This document shows, in pieces, positions 9,556 to 16,980 of a DNA stretch of 64,000 nucleotides. Source of the DNA: Trebonia sp963759545 (GTDB lineage Bacteria; Actinomycetota; Actinomycetes; Streptosporangiales; Streptosporangiaceae). Each line of letters begins with the position of its first letter. The stretch's first letter is position 1. The notes under the pieces were generated by a model. The model was not told where the DNA came from, made no database searches, and was given only the letters and a program-made list of their open reading frames with translations. Location: the NCBI GenBank assembly GCA_963759545.1, contig CAVXAB010000015.1, forward strand, positions 62,001 through 126,000, given 5' to 3'. The translations under genes and the position numbers were made by a program.

Positions 9556-10674
9556 TCAGCAGAGGCCGCTGAGCCGCGGGAGCCTGGTCACAAAGCACAA
9601 GTCCGCCGGGCGGCCAAGGGCAAGCGGGCTTCGGAACGGGACCGGGTGCGCCGTGTTGAATTGGCACGGCCCTCCGGCCGCTGACGGGCAGATCGCCGCC
9701 GGCTTCGGCAGCGGCCCGCCCGGGATCAGCTTCAGGTTCGGCGCGACGGCCGCGGGGAGCGAGACCTGGCGGAATCCGGCGGGGACGGGCACGGTGAGCT
9801 CGGCCAGGTTCTGCGCGGTCGGCGGCAGCCAGGTGAAGTCCGCTGTCTGCTGGAGACCAGGCGGGCCGTAGGGTGAGCGGACGGCCACGCGCACCGGCAG
9901 GTACGTGCTCGGGTCGACCCAGATGGTCTCGGCGAGCGGGCTGCCCGCGCGGCTCGTCAGCTTGATCGCATTGGTTCCGTCCACCGTCTGCCGGCCGGCC
10001 ACGGTCAAGGTCCCGCACGAGACCGCGGTGCGCAGCGCCGTGGCCACGGTCGTGGGCAGCGAACTGGCGGAGGTGCTTGTGCCAGGCAGCCCGAGCCGGA
10101 ACAGCGTCGGGAAGCCGGCGACCGCCGGCCCGCAACCGCGCTTGGCGGAGGGCGTACCGAACGCCAGCCCGGTCGGCTGGCCAAGCCCTGGCTGGCGTGC
10201 CCAGGTCTTGGTCGGGTAGCTGACCAGGGTGTAGCCGGACGTGGTGCTGAAGCCCTCGTCGTAGGCCGGATGGCCGGGCGACGAGTACGTGACCGAGCGC
10301 CACTCGCTGCCGTTGGACCACTCCTCGGCGGTGGTCGTCGTGGACTTGACGCCGGGCAGCGCGGGGCCGCTTGTCGTGACCGTCATCTGCGCGATCGTGC
10401 CTGGTTCGGCCGCGCTCAGCGCGTTGCTGACGTTCTTGATCACGTACGCCGCATCGACGGCCGTACCGCCGGCGCCGTTGACGCCGGGGACCACGGCCAC
10501 CGCAAGGGCCGCGGCCCCCGCGGCAAGCGCCACCGCCCCTGCGGTCAGCGAGCGCACGGCCAGCCGCTTGCGGCGCCGCCGCGCGACCAGGTAGGTCAAT
10601 CCAGCGGGTGCCCGGAGATCAGCGGTGTAGCGCTCCATGCCCTCGCGGAGCAGCTCTTCGACGTCGGTGTTCAT
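9556..10674 (-). CDS. CU044_5270-type membrane protein, probable sigma-factor partner
   Basis: A 372-residue protein with a short cytoplasmic N-terminus (MNTDVEELLREGMERYTADL), a basic stretch (RRRRKR), one membrane segment at about residues 42-62 (SLTAGAVALAAGAAALAVAV), and a large extracytoplasmic domain with DPSTYLPVRVAV. This is the arrangement of the actinobacterial CU044_5270 family that accompanies SigE-type ECF sigma factors. ATG 10674 follows GGAGGAA and lies 5 bases after the sigma-factor stop, so the two are an operon. An anti-sigma role is inferred from position and topology; no zinc-binding HxxxCxxC motif is present. In-frame sequence upstream overlaps the sigma gene and was not used. 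Confidence 0.8.
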   Translation of the reverse strand: MNTDVEELLREGMERYTADLRAPAGLTYLVARRRRKRLAVRSLTAGAVALAAGAAALAVAVVPGVNGAGGTAVDAAYVIKNVSNALSAAEPGTIAQMTVTTSGPALPGVKSTTTTAEEWSNGSEWRSVTYSSPGHPAYDEGFSTTSGYTLVSYPTKTWARQPGLGQPTGLAFGTPSAKRGCGPAVAGFPTLFRLGLPGTSTSASSLPTTVATALRTAVSCGTLTVAGRQTVDGTNAIKLTSRAGSPLAETIWVDPSTYLPVRVAVRSPYGPPGLQQTADFTWLPPTAQNLAELTVPVPAGFRQVSLPAAVAPNLKLIPGGPLPKPAAICPSAAGGPCQFNTAHPVPFRSPLALGRPADLCFVTRLPRLSGLC

Positions 10675-10679
10675 GATCG

Positions 10680-11204
10680 CTATTCCTCCCGGCCGCTCAT
10701 CGCCGCCGTGTCGTTCCACTCATCGGCAAGCTCGCGCATCCGTGTCAGCCCGCGCGAGACGGCGGACCGCACCGTGCCCTCCGCGCAGCCGAGGACCGCC
10801 GCCGCCTCGGCGTCGGTCAGCTGCTCCCAGTACCGCAGCACCAGCGCGGCCCGCTGCCTGGCAGGCAGCCGCAACAGCAGCCGGACCAGGGCGTCGCGCA
10901 GGTCAACGTCGCCGGCCGGGTCCGGCGTTGGCCGCAGGTCGGTGCGCAGCAGGCGCTCCTTCTGCCGCCACCGGCCCGCCCGCCGCTTGCCGTCGATCGC
11001 CAGGTTGCACAGCGTCCGGCGCAGGTAGCCCTCGGGGTCACCGTCGAACCGGCGCCACCGCTGCAGCAGCCGCTCGACCGCCGTCTGCAGCAGGTCCTCG
11101 CCGGCCTCCCGGCCGCCGGCCAGCAGCACGGCGGTGCGCAGCAGGTGATCGGCGCGCTCGGCGAGGAACTCCTCAAGCTCCGCCGTACTCCGGTCGGCCG
11201 CCAT
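10680..11204 (-). CDS. SigE-family ECF RNA polymerase sigma factor
   Basis: A 174-residue protein with sigma region 2 (DLLQTAVERLLQRWRRF then PEGYLRRTLCNLAIDGKRR) and region 4 (LPARQRAALVLRYWEQLTDAE, LGCAEGTVRSAVSRGLTRM, the helix-turn-helix for the -35 element). No additional C-terminal domain is present. The start ATG 11204 is supported by GGGAGGAGAG just upstream; a longer in-frame start at 11300 has none. It is the first gene of a two-gene operon with the CU044_5270-type membrane protein. The inducing signal is not evident. Confidence 0.88.
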   Translation of the reverse strand: MAADRSTAELEEFLAERADHLLRTAVLLAGGREAGEDLLQTAVERLLQRWRRFDGDPEGYLRRTLCNLAIDGKRRAGRWRQKERLLRTDLRPTPDPAGDVDLRDALVRLLLRLPARQRAALVLRYWEQLTDAEAAAVLGCAEGTVRSAVSRGLTRMRELADEWNDTAAMSGREE

Positions 11205-11739
11205 CCAGCTCTCCTCCCGGTTTCCTCCCAGTTCGCTATCCAAGTACGAAGAACCGGCCGCAACCGTTCCACTCGGGCGGCAAGAAATCGCGATCGCCAC
11301 GGTGTCCCCGCGCCCGGCCGGCGGCCGGGCGTTTGCTTAGGAGCGCGCGCCGCAGCACTAGGCGAGGGAAAAGCACGTGCAGGGCGCAATGCCGTTGACT
11401 TACGTGGTGCGTGAGGGCCCTGCGTGGCCTGGTGGGCGGTGCATTGGCGCCAGGCGCGGCGTCATTGAGGAAGATTTCCTTGATCATGTGGATTCCGCAT
11501 CAAATGAGCTGCGGAATCCACATGATCATGGTCCGGGCCGCGATGCCGCCGGGACAAACCGGGCGGAACGGACAAGCGGCCGTCTCTACCTCGGTCTCAT
11601 GGCTCTGGCCGGCGCCACGGCGGCCCTGCATCGGGCGCCAGCACGCCAGCACCAATCATGGCCACTGGCTAAGCAAGCAATGGTCACCAGGTTAAGCAAA
11701 GCCGCACCGTCCGCTCGGAGGCAGGTAGCGCCCTTCGTG
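11205..11739. other. Non-coding gap carrying a dispersed palindrome
   Basis: 535 bases between the sigma-factor start and the end of the lipoprotein gene. No gene is supported. The main feature is the perfect 19-bp inverted repeat at 11481-11528, listed separately. The rest is mixed sequence without matching families. Confidence 0.5.
11481..11528. repeat. Dispersed palindrome family P1, copy 1
   Basis: Arms TGATCATGTGGATTCCGCA (11481-11499) and its exact reverse complement (11510-11528) flank the loop TCAAATGAGC. A second copy lies at 30950-30989 with the identical loop, and similarity continues about 45 bases to the right (GATCATGGTC then a G+C-rich stretch ending GGAAC or GAAAC). Both copies sit about 200 bases downstream of a leftward gene. 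Confidence 0.85.
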
Positions 11740-12942
11740 CTAGGACGCGGAGGCGCTGGTCAGCCCGCCGCCGATGGCGATGACCTGGATCTTGGCGTTG
11801 CCTGAGGCCGGGTCGACGGCCGCGAACGAGAGCGTCTGGCTGGCGGAAAGCTGAACGAGCGGGGCTGGCCGGCCAAGCGGGAGCAGCATCTGCACGTCAA
11901 CGGGCACCTGGATGGGCAGGCCGGAGTGGACCGGGTTGGCCTTGTTGATCACGTCGGGGACGGCGACCGTGGTGTTCAGCGACATCGCGTAGAAGACGAG
12001 GGCGCCGCCCGCGGCGGTGCGCAGCGCGAACTGCGGAAGGCTGGACCCGTCGAGTTCCCACTGGTAGACGTCGCCGCGCGGTGCCCTCAGGCCGCCCGCG
12101 TGGTTGACGGCGCCCTGGTACATGCCGGTGGTGAGCGGGCCGTCCGCTACCGCCCTCGTGGCTGCGCTTGCCGGGCCGTCATCGACTACGCCCGCTTGGA
12201 GCGGACCGGCGTCATCGGGCTGCGCCACCAGCGACGCGTCCGACAGCGGTACGGTCGGGACAGATCCGGCGCTGCCGGCCGCCAGTCTGGGCGGCGTTAC
12301 CCCGGACGGGAGCTGCGAGATGCTCGCGAGCAGCCACGGCGCTCTCGCGTCGGCCTGCTCGAACAGCATGAGCGCCGGGCCGTGCAGCGGCACCTGCGCG
12401 CCGCCGACCCCGGTGGCCGAGCTGTCAGTGCCGCGGAGCGCCCGGTTGACGGAAGCGACGAAGAAGCGCGGGTAGCCGGCCGCCGCTGGCAGGTAAAACG
12501 TGGGCGCGCCATACGTGTAGACGGCAAGGCCAGGCTGGACGCTGAGGGAGCTGCTGTAGGCGCCCTGGGCGTCCGGCGAGGTGCCGTTCACGACCACGCC
12601 GTGACTCGCCAGCGTCGCGGTCAGCACTGCCTGCTCGACGCCGGTGACCAGGGAGAGCAACGGCGATGCGAGTCGCGGCGATACCGCCTTGGCCGCGGTG
12701 GCGACATAGCGGTCGAAGACCTGGCGGGCCCGGTCCGCGGTGATGGCGGGCGAGGCGGTGCCCGGTGAGGCGGTGCCCGGCGAGGCGGTGCCCGGCGCGC
12801 CGGCCGTGGCGCTCGTGCCCGAACCCGCCGACGTGCAGGCCGCGGTGGGCAGCACGGTGGCAAGCGCCGCTGCCAGCGCGAATGCGGGGGCGGAGCTCAG
12901 CGGGCGCCACCGCGGGCGCGCCAAGGGCTTCCGATGTGCCAC
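11740..12942 (-). CDS. Secreted lipoprotein of unknown function
   Basis: A 400-residue protein with a basic N-terminus (MAHRKPLARPRWR), a hydrophobic segment and a lipobox-like LPTAAC, which would make Cys36 the lipidated residue. A low-complexity linker with three GTASP units (residues about 51-65) follows; the DNA there holds three 15-bp repeats at 12752-12796. The mature domain is rich in beta-type segments and has no catalytic motif that I recognise. It is probably anchored on the outer face of the membrane. It is divergent from prfB with an 83-base gap. No ribosome site decides the start strongly. Confidence 0.75.
   Translation of the reverse strand: MAHRKPLARPRWRPLSSAPAFALAAALATVLPTAACTSAGSGTSATAGAPGTASPGTASPGTASPAITADRARQVFDRYVATAAKAVSPRLASPLLSLVTGVEQAVLTATLASHGVVVNGTSPDAQGAYSSSLSVQPGLAVYTYGAPTFYLPAAAGYPRFFVASVNRALRGTDSSATGVGGAQVPLHGPALMLFEQADARAPWLLASISQLPSGVTPPRLAAGSAGSVPTVPLSDASLVAQPDDAGPLQAGVVDDGPASAATRAVADGPLTTGMYQGAVNHAGGLRAPRGDVYQWELDGSSLPQFALRTAAGGALVFYAMSLNTTVAVPDVINKANPVHSGLPIQVPVDVQMLLPLGRPAPLVQLSASQTLSFAAVDPASGNAKIQVIAIGGGLTSASAS
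12752..12796. repeat. Three 15-bp tandem repeats inside the lipoprotein gene
   Basis: Three consecutive units of GAGGCGGTGCCCGGY encode GTASP repeats in the linker after the lipid anchor. Unit number may vary between strains. Confidence 0.85.
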
Positions 12943-13025
12943 GAATGCGGAGGATACCTAAGTCAACCGGCCTTCGGCGCGTCCTGGATACGCTGACGGG
13001 CCCGTATTCGCGTAGGCTTTCCGAC

Positions 13026-14138
13026 ATGGCAGCTACCGATCCCGCCGATGAGATATCGGAACTGTCGTCCAAGCTCGACACGATCGAGGCCGTAGTCGAT
13101 CCTGAGGCGATGCGCACCGAGGTCCTTGACCTGCGCGAGCAGGCCGCCGACCCGTCGCTCTGGGAGGATCAGACGCGGGCACAGCAAGTTACCCGGCGGC
13201 TGTCCTACCTTGAGGGCGAGCTGAACCGGATGGAGAGCCTCCGGCAGCGGCTCGCCGACATCAGCGTACTGTTCGAGCTTGCCAACGACGAGCACGACCA
13301 GGCCACCGCCGACGAGGCCGTCGCCGAGCTTGCCGCGGTGCGCAAGGAAGTCGACCTCCTTGAGATCCGCACCCTGCTGAACGGCGAGTACGACGCCCGC
13401 GAGGCGCTGATCACGATCAACTCGCAGGCGGGCGGCGCCGACGCGGAGGACTTCGCGGGCAACCTGCAGCGGATGTACCTGCGCTGGGCGGAGCGGCACA
13501 AGTACCCGGCCGAGGTCTACGACGTCTCCTACGGCGAGGCGGGCATCAAGTCCACCACGTTCGCGGTGAAGGCCCCCTACGCCTACGGCACGCTCCGCGG
13601 CGAGCAGGGCACCCACCGCATGGTGCGCATCTCCAAGTACGACAACCAGGGCCGCCGCCAGACGAGCTTCGCCGGCGTCGACGTGGTGCCCGTGGTCGAG
13701 CAGACCGACCACGTGGACATCCCCGACGACGACATCCGCGTGGACGTGTTCCGCTCCTCTGGTCCCGGCGGCCAGGGCGTCAACACGACCGACTCGGCGG
13801 TGCGGATCACCCACAAGCCGACCGGCATCGTGGTCTCCTGCCAGAACGAGCGGTCCCAGATCCAGAACAAGGCCTCCGCGATGGCCGTCCTGCAGGCCAA
13901 GCTGCTTGAGCGCCGCCGCGAGGAGGAAGCGCAGGAGCTGAACGCGCTGCGGGGCGACGGCGGCCGCGCCTGGGGATCGCAGATCCGCAACTACGTCCTG
14001 TACCCGTACCAGATGGTGAAGGACCAGCGGACGGGCTACGAGACCTCGCAGGCGGAGTCGGTGCTCGACGGCGCGATCGACGACTTCATCGAGGCGGAGA
14101 TCCGCTGGCTGCGCCGCGAGGAGAAGGAATCCGACTAG
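13026..14138 (+). CDS. prfB: Peptide chain release factor 2
   Basis: RF2 releases peptides at UGA and UAA. The 370-residue protein carries the GGQ peptidyl-tRNA hydrolysis motif at 248-250 (SGPGGQGVNTTDSAVR) and the usual RF2 C-terminus (YVLYPYQMVKDQRT). The codon-recognition tripeptide, SPF in E. coli, M. tuberculosis and Streptomyces RF2, reads S203-K204-Y205 here (RISKYDNQGRRQTSF; codons 13632-13640). The frame is continuous, so there is no programmed frameshift of the E. coli type. ATG 13026 is chosen because the protein then starts like other RF2s; the ribosome site is weak (GTAGG). ftsE, ftsX and smpB follow, as is common in actinobacteria. Confidence 0.95.
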   Translation: MAATDPADEISELSSKLDTIEAVVDPEAMRTEVLDLREQAADPSLWEDQTRAQQVTRRLSYLEGELNRMESLRQRLADISVLFELANDEHDQATADEAVAELAAVRKEVDLLEIRTLLNGEYDAREALITINSQAGGADAEDFAGNLQRMYLRWAERHKYPAEVYDVSYGEAGIKSTTFAVKAPYAYGTLRGEQGTHRMVRISKYDNQGRRQTSFAGVDVVPVVEQTDHVDIPDDDIRVDVFRSSGPGGQGVNTTDSAVRITHKPTGIVVSCQNERSQIQNKASAMAVLQAKLLERRREEEAQELNALRGDGGRAWGSQIRNYVLYPYQMVKDQRTGYETSQAESVLDGAIDDFIEAEIRWLRREEKESD

Positions 14139-14220
14139 CCGCGGCGCCGGTCAAGTCAAGTTAAAAAACAAGCAGATTCCGAACGGGATCGTGCGCTGCT
14201 TAGTCACGCACGGACTTCTC

Positions 14221-14258
14221 CTGGCGGGCGAGCGGCGGGCGCCGGCCCCGCCCGCCAG
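14221..14258. terminator. Hairpin after prfB
   Basis: Perfect 10-bp arms CTGGCGGGCG (14221-14230) and CGCCCGCCAG (14249-14258), lying between the convergent prfB and zinc-ribbon genes. There is no T-run, as is usual for GC-rich actinomycetes. Confidence 0.55.
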
Positions 14259-14344
14259 GCAGAAAATGAGACGCGGGGGAGTCGGCCGCTTACGTTCGGG
14301 ATAACTCTTTTGCTTTATTGCTTTTGATCTGCGTGCAGCCGCCG

Positions 14345-14530
14345 CTAAGCAAGTACGTGGGTCGCGATGAGGAGGCCCAGAAGTAGCAGCAGTGCGGCCG
14401 CAATGAGCAGTTGCGGCGTGAGGGTCGGACCGTGGTGGTGGACCTCGGCGCGGGAAGCGCGGCAGACCGGACAGCGGGCCTCGATCACGGGGCCCCCGCA
14501 GTGTGCGCAGATCAGATGCTCGCAGCTCAT
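14345..14530 (-). CDS. Small zinc-ribbon membrane protein
   Basis: A 61-residue protein. Residues 3-23 hold CEHLICAHC and CPVC, four or more cysteines arranged as a zinc ribbon, and residues about 40-60 form one membrane helix (LLIAAALLLLLGLLIA). It starts at ATG 14530 behind AGGAAGGGG. It is divergent from ftsE and convergent with prfB. A zinc- or redox-responsive small membrane protein is plausible but not shown; I do not recognise a named family. Confidence 0.8.
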   Translation of the reverse strand: MSCEHLICAHCGGPVIEARCPVCRASRAEVHHHGPTLTPQLLIAAALLLLLGLLIATHVLA

Positions 14531-14749
14531 CTGGAACCCCTTCCTGTGGTGGTGCCCCGGCGCACTTGGCGTGATCTGGAGCCTTAGCTGCCAGTTTCCC
14601 CCTAGACTGTTCCCTGGCTAAGCCAGGTTACCCGCAAGTTGCCAGCTAAGCCGCAATACCCGTGTGGCGGTCGGGCCCTGCGTGAGCGCGGTTCCCGGCC
14701 CGACAAGCCAGTCCTGCATTAAGGCGACGAGAGATCCTGTGATGGTCCT

Positions 14750-15439
14750 GTGATCGAGTTTCAAAACGTCACCAAGATCTACCCGAACCAGAATCGGGCC
14801 GCCCTGGAGAACGTCGACATGACGATCAACAAGGGAGAGTTCGTCTTCCTCGTTGGCCCGTCTGGGTCGGGCAAGTCCTCCTTCCTGCGGCTGATTCTCC
14901 GTGAGGAGCGGCCGAACGAAGGCCAGATCCTCGTCGCCGGCAACGACCTGGCGAGACTCACGAACTGGAAGGTCCCGGCGCTCCGCCGCAAGATCGGCTG
15001 CGTGTTCCAGGACTTCCGGCTGCTGCCGAACAAGACCGTCGAGCAGAACGTCGCGTTCGCGCTTGAGGTGATCGGCAAGCCGCGGCGGTTCATCAAGCGC
15101 GTGGTGCCCGAGGTGCTCGACCTCGTGGGCCTGGAGGGCAAGCACGACCGCATGCCCGACGAGCTGTCCGGCGGCGAGCAGCAGCGGGTCGCGATGGCCC
15201 GGGCGTTCGTCAACCGGCCGATGATCCTGCTCGCCGACGAGCCGACGGGGAACATCGACCCGGCGACCTCGATCGGCATCATGAAGGTCCTCGACCGCAT
15301 CAACCGGACGGGGACGACGGTCGTCATGGCGACCCACGACGCCGCGATCGTGGACTCGATGCGCAAGCGCGTGATCGAGCTTGAATACGGCAAGGTGGTC
15401 CGCGACCAGAATCGCGGTGTCTACGGCCAGAACTACTAG
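14750..15439 (+). CDS. ftsE: Cell division ATP-binding protein FtsE
   Basis: FtsE is the ATPase of the FtsEX complex, which couples ATP hydrolysis to activation of peptidoglycan hydrolases at the septum. The 229-residue protein has Walker A GPSGSGKSS, a Q-loop in CVFQDFRLLPNKT, signature LSGGEQQRVAMARA and Walker B ILLADEPTGNIDP, with the FtsE-typical start MIEFQNVTKIYPN. The start is GTG 14750; an ATG at 14742 opens only a three-codon frame ending at the TGA that overlaps this GTG. ftsX follows after 92 bases. Confidence 0.96.
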   Translation: MIEFQNVTKIYPNQNRAALENVDMTINKGEFVFLVGPSGSGKSSFLRLILREERPNEGQILVAGNDLARLTNWKVPALRRKIGCVFQDFRLLPNKTVEQNVAFALEVIGKPRRFIKRVVPEVLDLVGLEGKHDRMPDELSGGEQQRVAMARAFVNRPMILLADEPTGNIDPATSIGIMKVLDRINRTGTTVVMATHDAAIVDSMRKRVIELEYGKVVRDQNRGVYGQNY

Positions 15440-15531
15440 GTCAGCACTGCTAGCGGCCGTTTTATTACGGTCCGCTTACCGGGTGCCTGGATAGACGGCA
15501 CATGACTCACCAGGGATGAGATAAGGCGAGT

Positions 15532-16437
15532 ATGCGTTCAAACTTCGTGTGGCAGGAGATCTGGGTCGGGCTGCGCCGTAACCTCACCATGACCGTCGCG
15601 CTCATCGTCGTGGTGGCGATCAGCTTGTCACTGCTCGGCACGGGGCTTCTCTTCGTCAAGCAGGTCAACAGCACGCGCACGTACTGGCAGAGCAAGGTGG
15701 AGATCTCGGTCTACCTCTGCTACGCGGACAGCGCGAACCCGAACTGCCACGGTCCGGTGACCCAGGCGCAGACGACGGCGCTTGAGCAGCGGCTGCAGTC
15801 CATGTCTCAGGTCCAGACCGTCACCTACGTGTCGCAGGCGCAGGCCTGGGCCCTGTACAAGCAGGCGTTCGCCAACGACCAGTCGTACGTCTCGACGCTC
15901 AAGGAGACGGACATGCCGCCGTCGCTTGAGGTCAAGCTGAACAACCCGTCGGCCAGCTACAACATCGTGGCCAGCGCGGTCACCGGCGCCCAGGGCGTGG
16001 ACTCTGTCATCGACGAGATGAACATCCTGGACAAGTTCTACCATCTGCTCGGCGGCCTGCGGAACGCGGTCGTCATCGTGGCGCTGATCCTGGTGGTCGC
16101 AGCCATCTTGCTGGTGGCCAATACCATCCGGCTGTCCGCGTTCAACCGGCGGCGGGAGACGGGCATCATGCGGCTGGTCGGCGCGTCGAACTTCTACATC
16201 CAGCTGCCGTTCCTGCTCGAGGGCGTGATCGCCGGGCTGCTCGGCTGGGTGCTCGCGGCGGCACTGCTCGTCGGGGTGAAGTCGTTCCTGCTCAACAGCC
16301 TGCAGCAGTACTTCAACTACAACGTCGGCCTGTCGACGGCAGACCTGATCGAGGTCATCGTGCTCGCGATGGTCGTCGGAGTGGCGCTCTGTGGCGTAAC
16401 GTCGTTCGTGACGCTCCGCCGTTACCTGCGCGTTTAG
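15532..16437 (+). CDS. ftsX: Cell division protein FtsX
   Basis: FtsX is the membrane partner of FtsE. The 301-residue protein has a first membrane helix at about 20-42, a large extracytoplasmic loop (about 45-170, with two cysteines in VYLCYADSANPNC) that in other species binds hydrolase partners, and three further helices in the C-terminal half with the FtsX-typical SAFNRRRETGIMRLVGASN. The start ATG 15532 has AAGGCGAG upstream. smpB follows 63 bases later. Confidence 0.96.
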   Translation: MRSNFVWQEIWVGLRRNLTMTVALIVVVAISLSLLGTGLLFVKQVNSTRTYWQSKVEISVYLCYADSANPNCHGPVTQAQTTALEQRLQSMSQVQTVTYVSQAQAWALYKQAFANDQSYVSTLKETDMPPSLEVKLNNPSASYNIVASAVTGAQGVDSVIDEMNILDKFYHLLGGLRNAVVIVALILVVAAILLVANTIRLSAFNRRRETGIMRLVGASNFYIQLPFLLEGVIAGLLGWVLAAALLVGVKSFLLNSLQQYFNYNVGLSTADLIEVIVLAMVVGVALCGVTSFVTLRRYLRV

Positions 16438-16500
16438 CCTTCGTCGGCTGGGGAGGTGCCCAGTCGACAGCTTGGCGCGGGAAGGGCCGACAGGAGAAAA

Positions 16501-16965
16501 GTGGCACGCGAGCAGGGAAACAAGGTCATCGCCTCGAACCGGCGGGCCCGGCACGACTACGCGATCGAGGACACCTTCGAGGCGGGTATCGCGCTCACCG
16601 GTACCGAGGTGAAATCGCTGCGCGCGGGCCGTGCTTCGCTTGCCGATGGGTTCGCACTGGTCTCTGACGGGGAAGTCTGGCTGCATAACGTTCACATCCC
16701 GGAGTACACCCAGGGAACGTGGACGAACCATATGCCCAGACGGACCAGGAAGCTGTTGCTGCACCGGGGGGAGATCGAGCGGCTGGTCCGGAAGCAATCG
16801 GAACAGGGCCTAACGCTGATCCCGCTGTCGCTTTATTTCAAAGACGGCAAAGTCAAGGTGGAGCTCGCACTTGCCCGCGGTAAACGGACATACGATAAGA
16901 GACAAGACCTGGCCAAGCGGGACGCGGCCAGGGAAGTTGAGCGTGCCATGCGGCGACGACGGTGA
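16501..16965 (+). CDS. smpB: SsrA-binding protein SmpB
   Basis: SmpB binds tmRNA and is needed for trans-translation of stalled ribosomes. The 154-residue protein has NRRARHDYAIEDTFEAGI, LTGTEVKSLRAGRASLADGF, LHNVHIPEY and a basic C-terminal tail (DAAREVERAMRRRR). GTG 16501 follows AGGAG at 16492-16496. The ssrA gene itself was not found in the window. The PBP-like gene starts 15 bases downstream. Confidence 0.96.
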   Translation: MAREQGNKVIASNRRARHDYAIEDTFEAGIALTGTEVKSLRAGRASLADGFALVSDGEVWLHNVHIPEYTQGTWTNHMPRRTRKLLLHRGEIERLVRKQSEQGLTLIPLSLYFKDGKVKVELALARGKRTYDKRQDLAKRDAAREVERAMRRRR

Positions 16966-16980
16966 CTCCGGAGGCGGACG

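Noticed and set aside
13026..13110. Programmed frameshift in prfB
   Set aside because: The frame is continuous from ATG 13026 and no in-frame TGA or CTTTGA-type site is present near codon 25.
14742..14753. Three-codon ATG-GTC-CTG-TGA frame overlapping the ftsE start
   Set aside because: Too short to judge; could be chance, no evidence of translational coupling.
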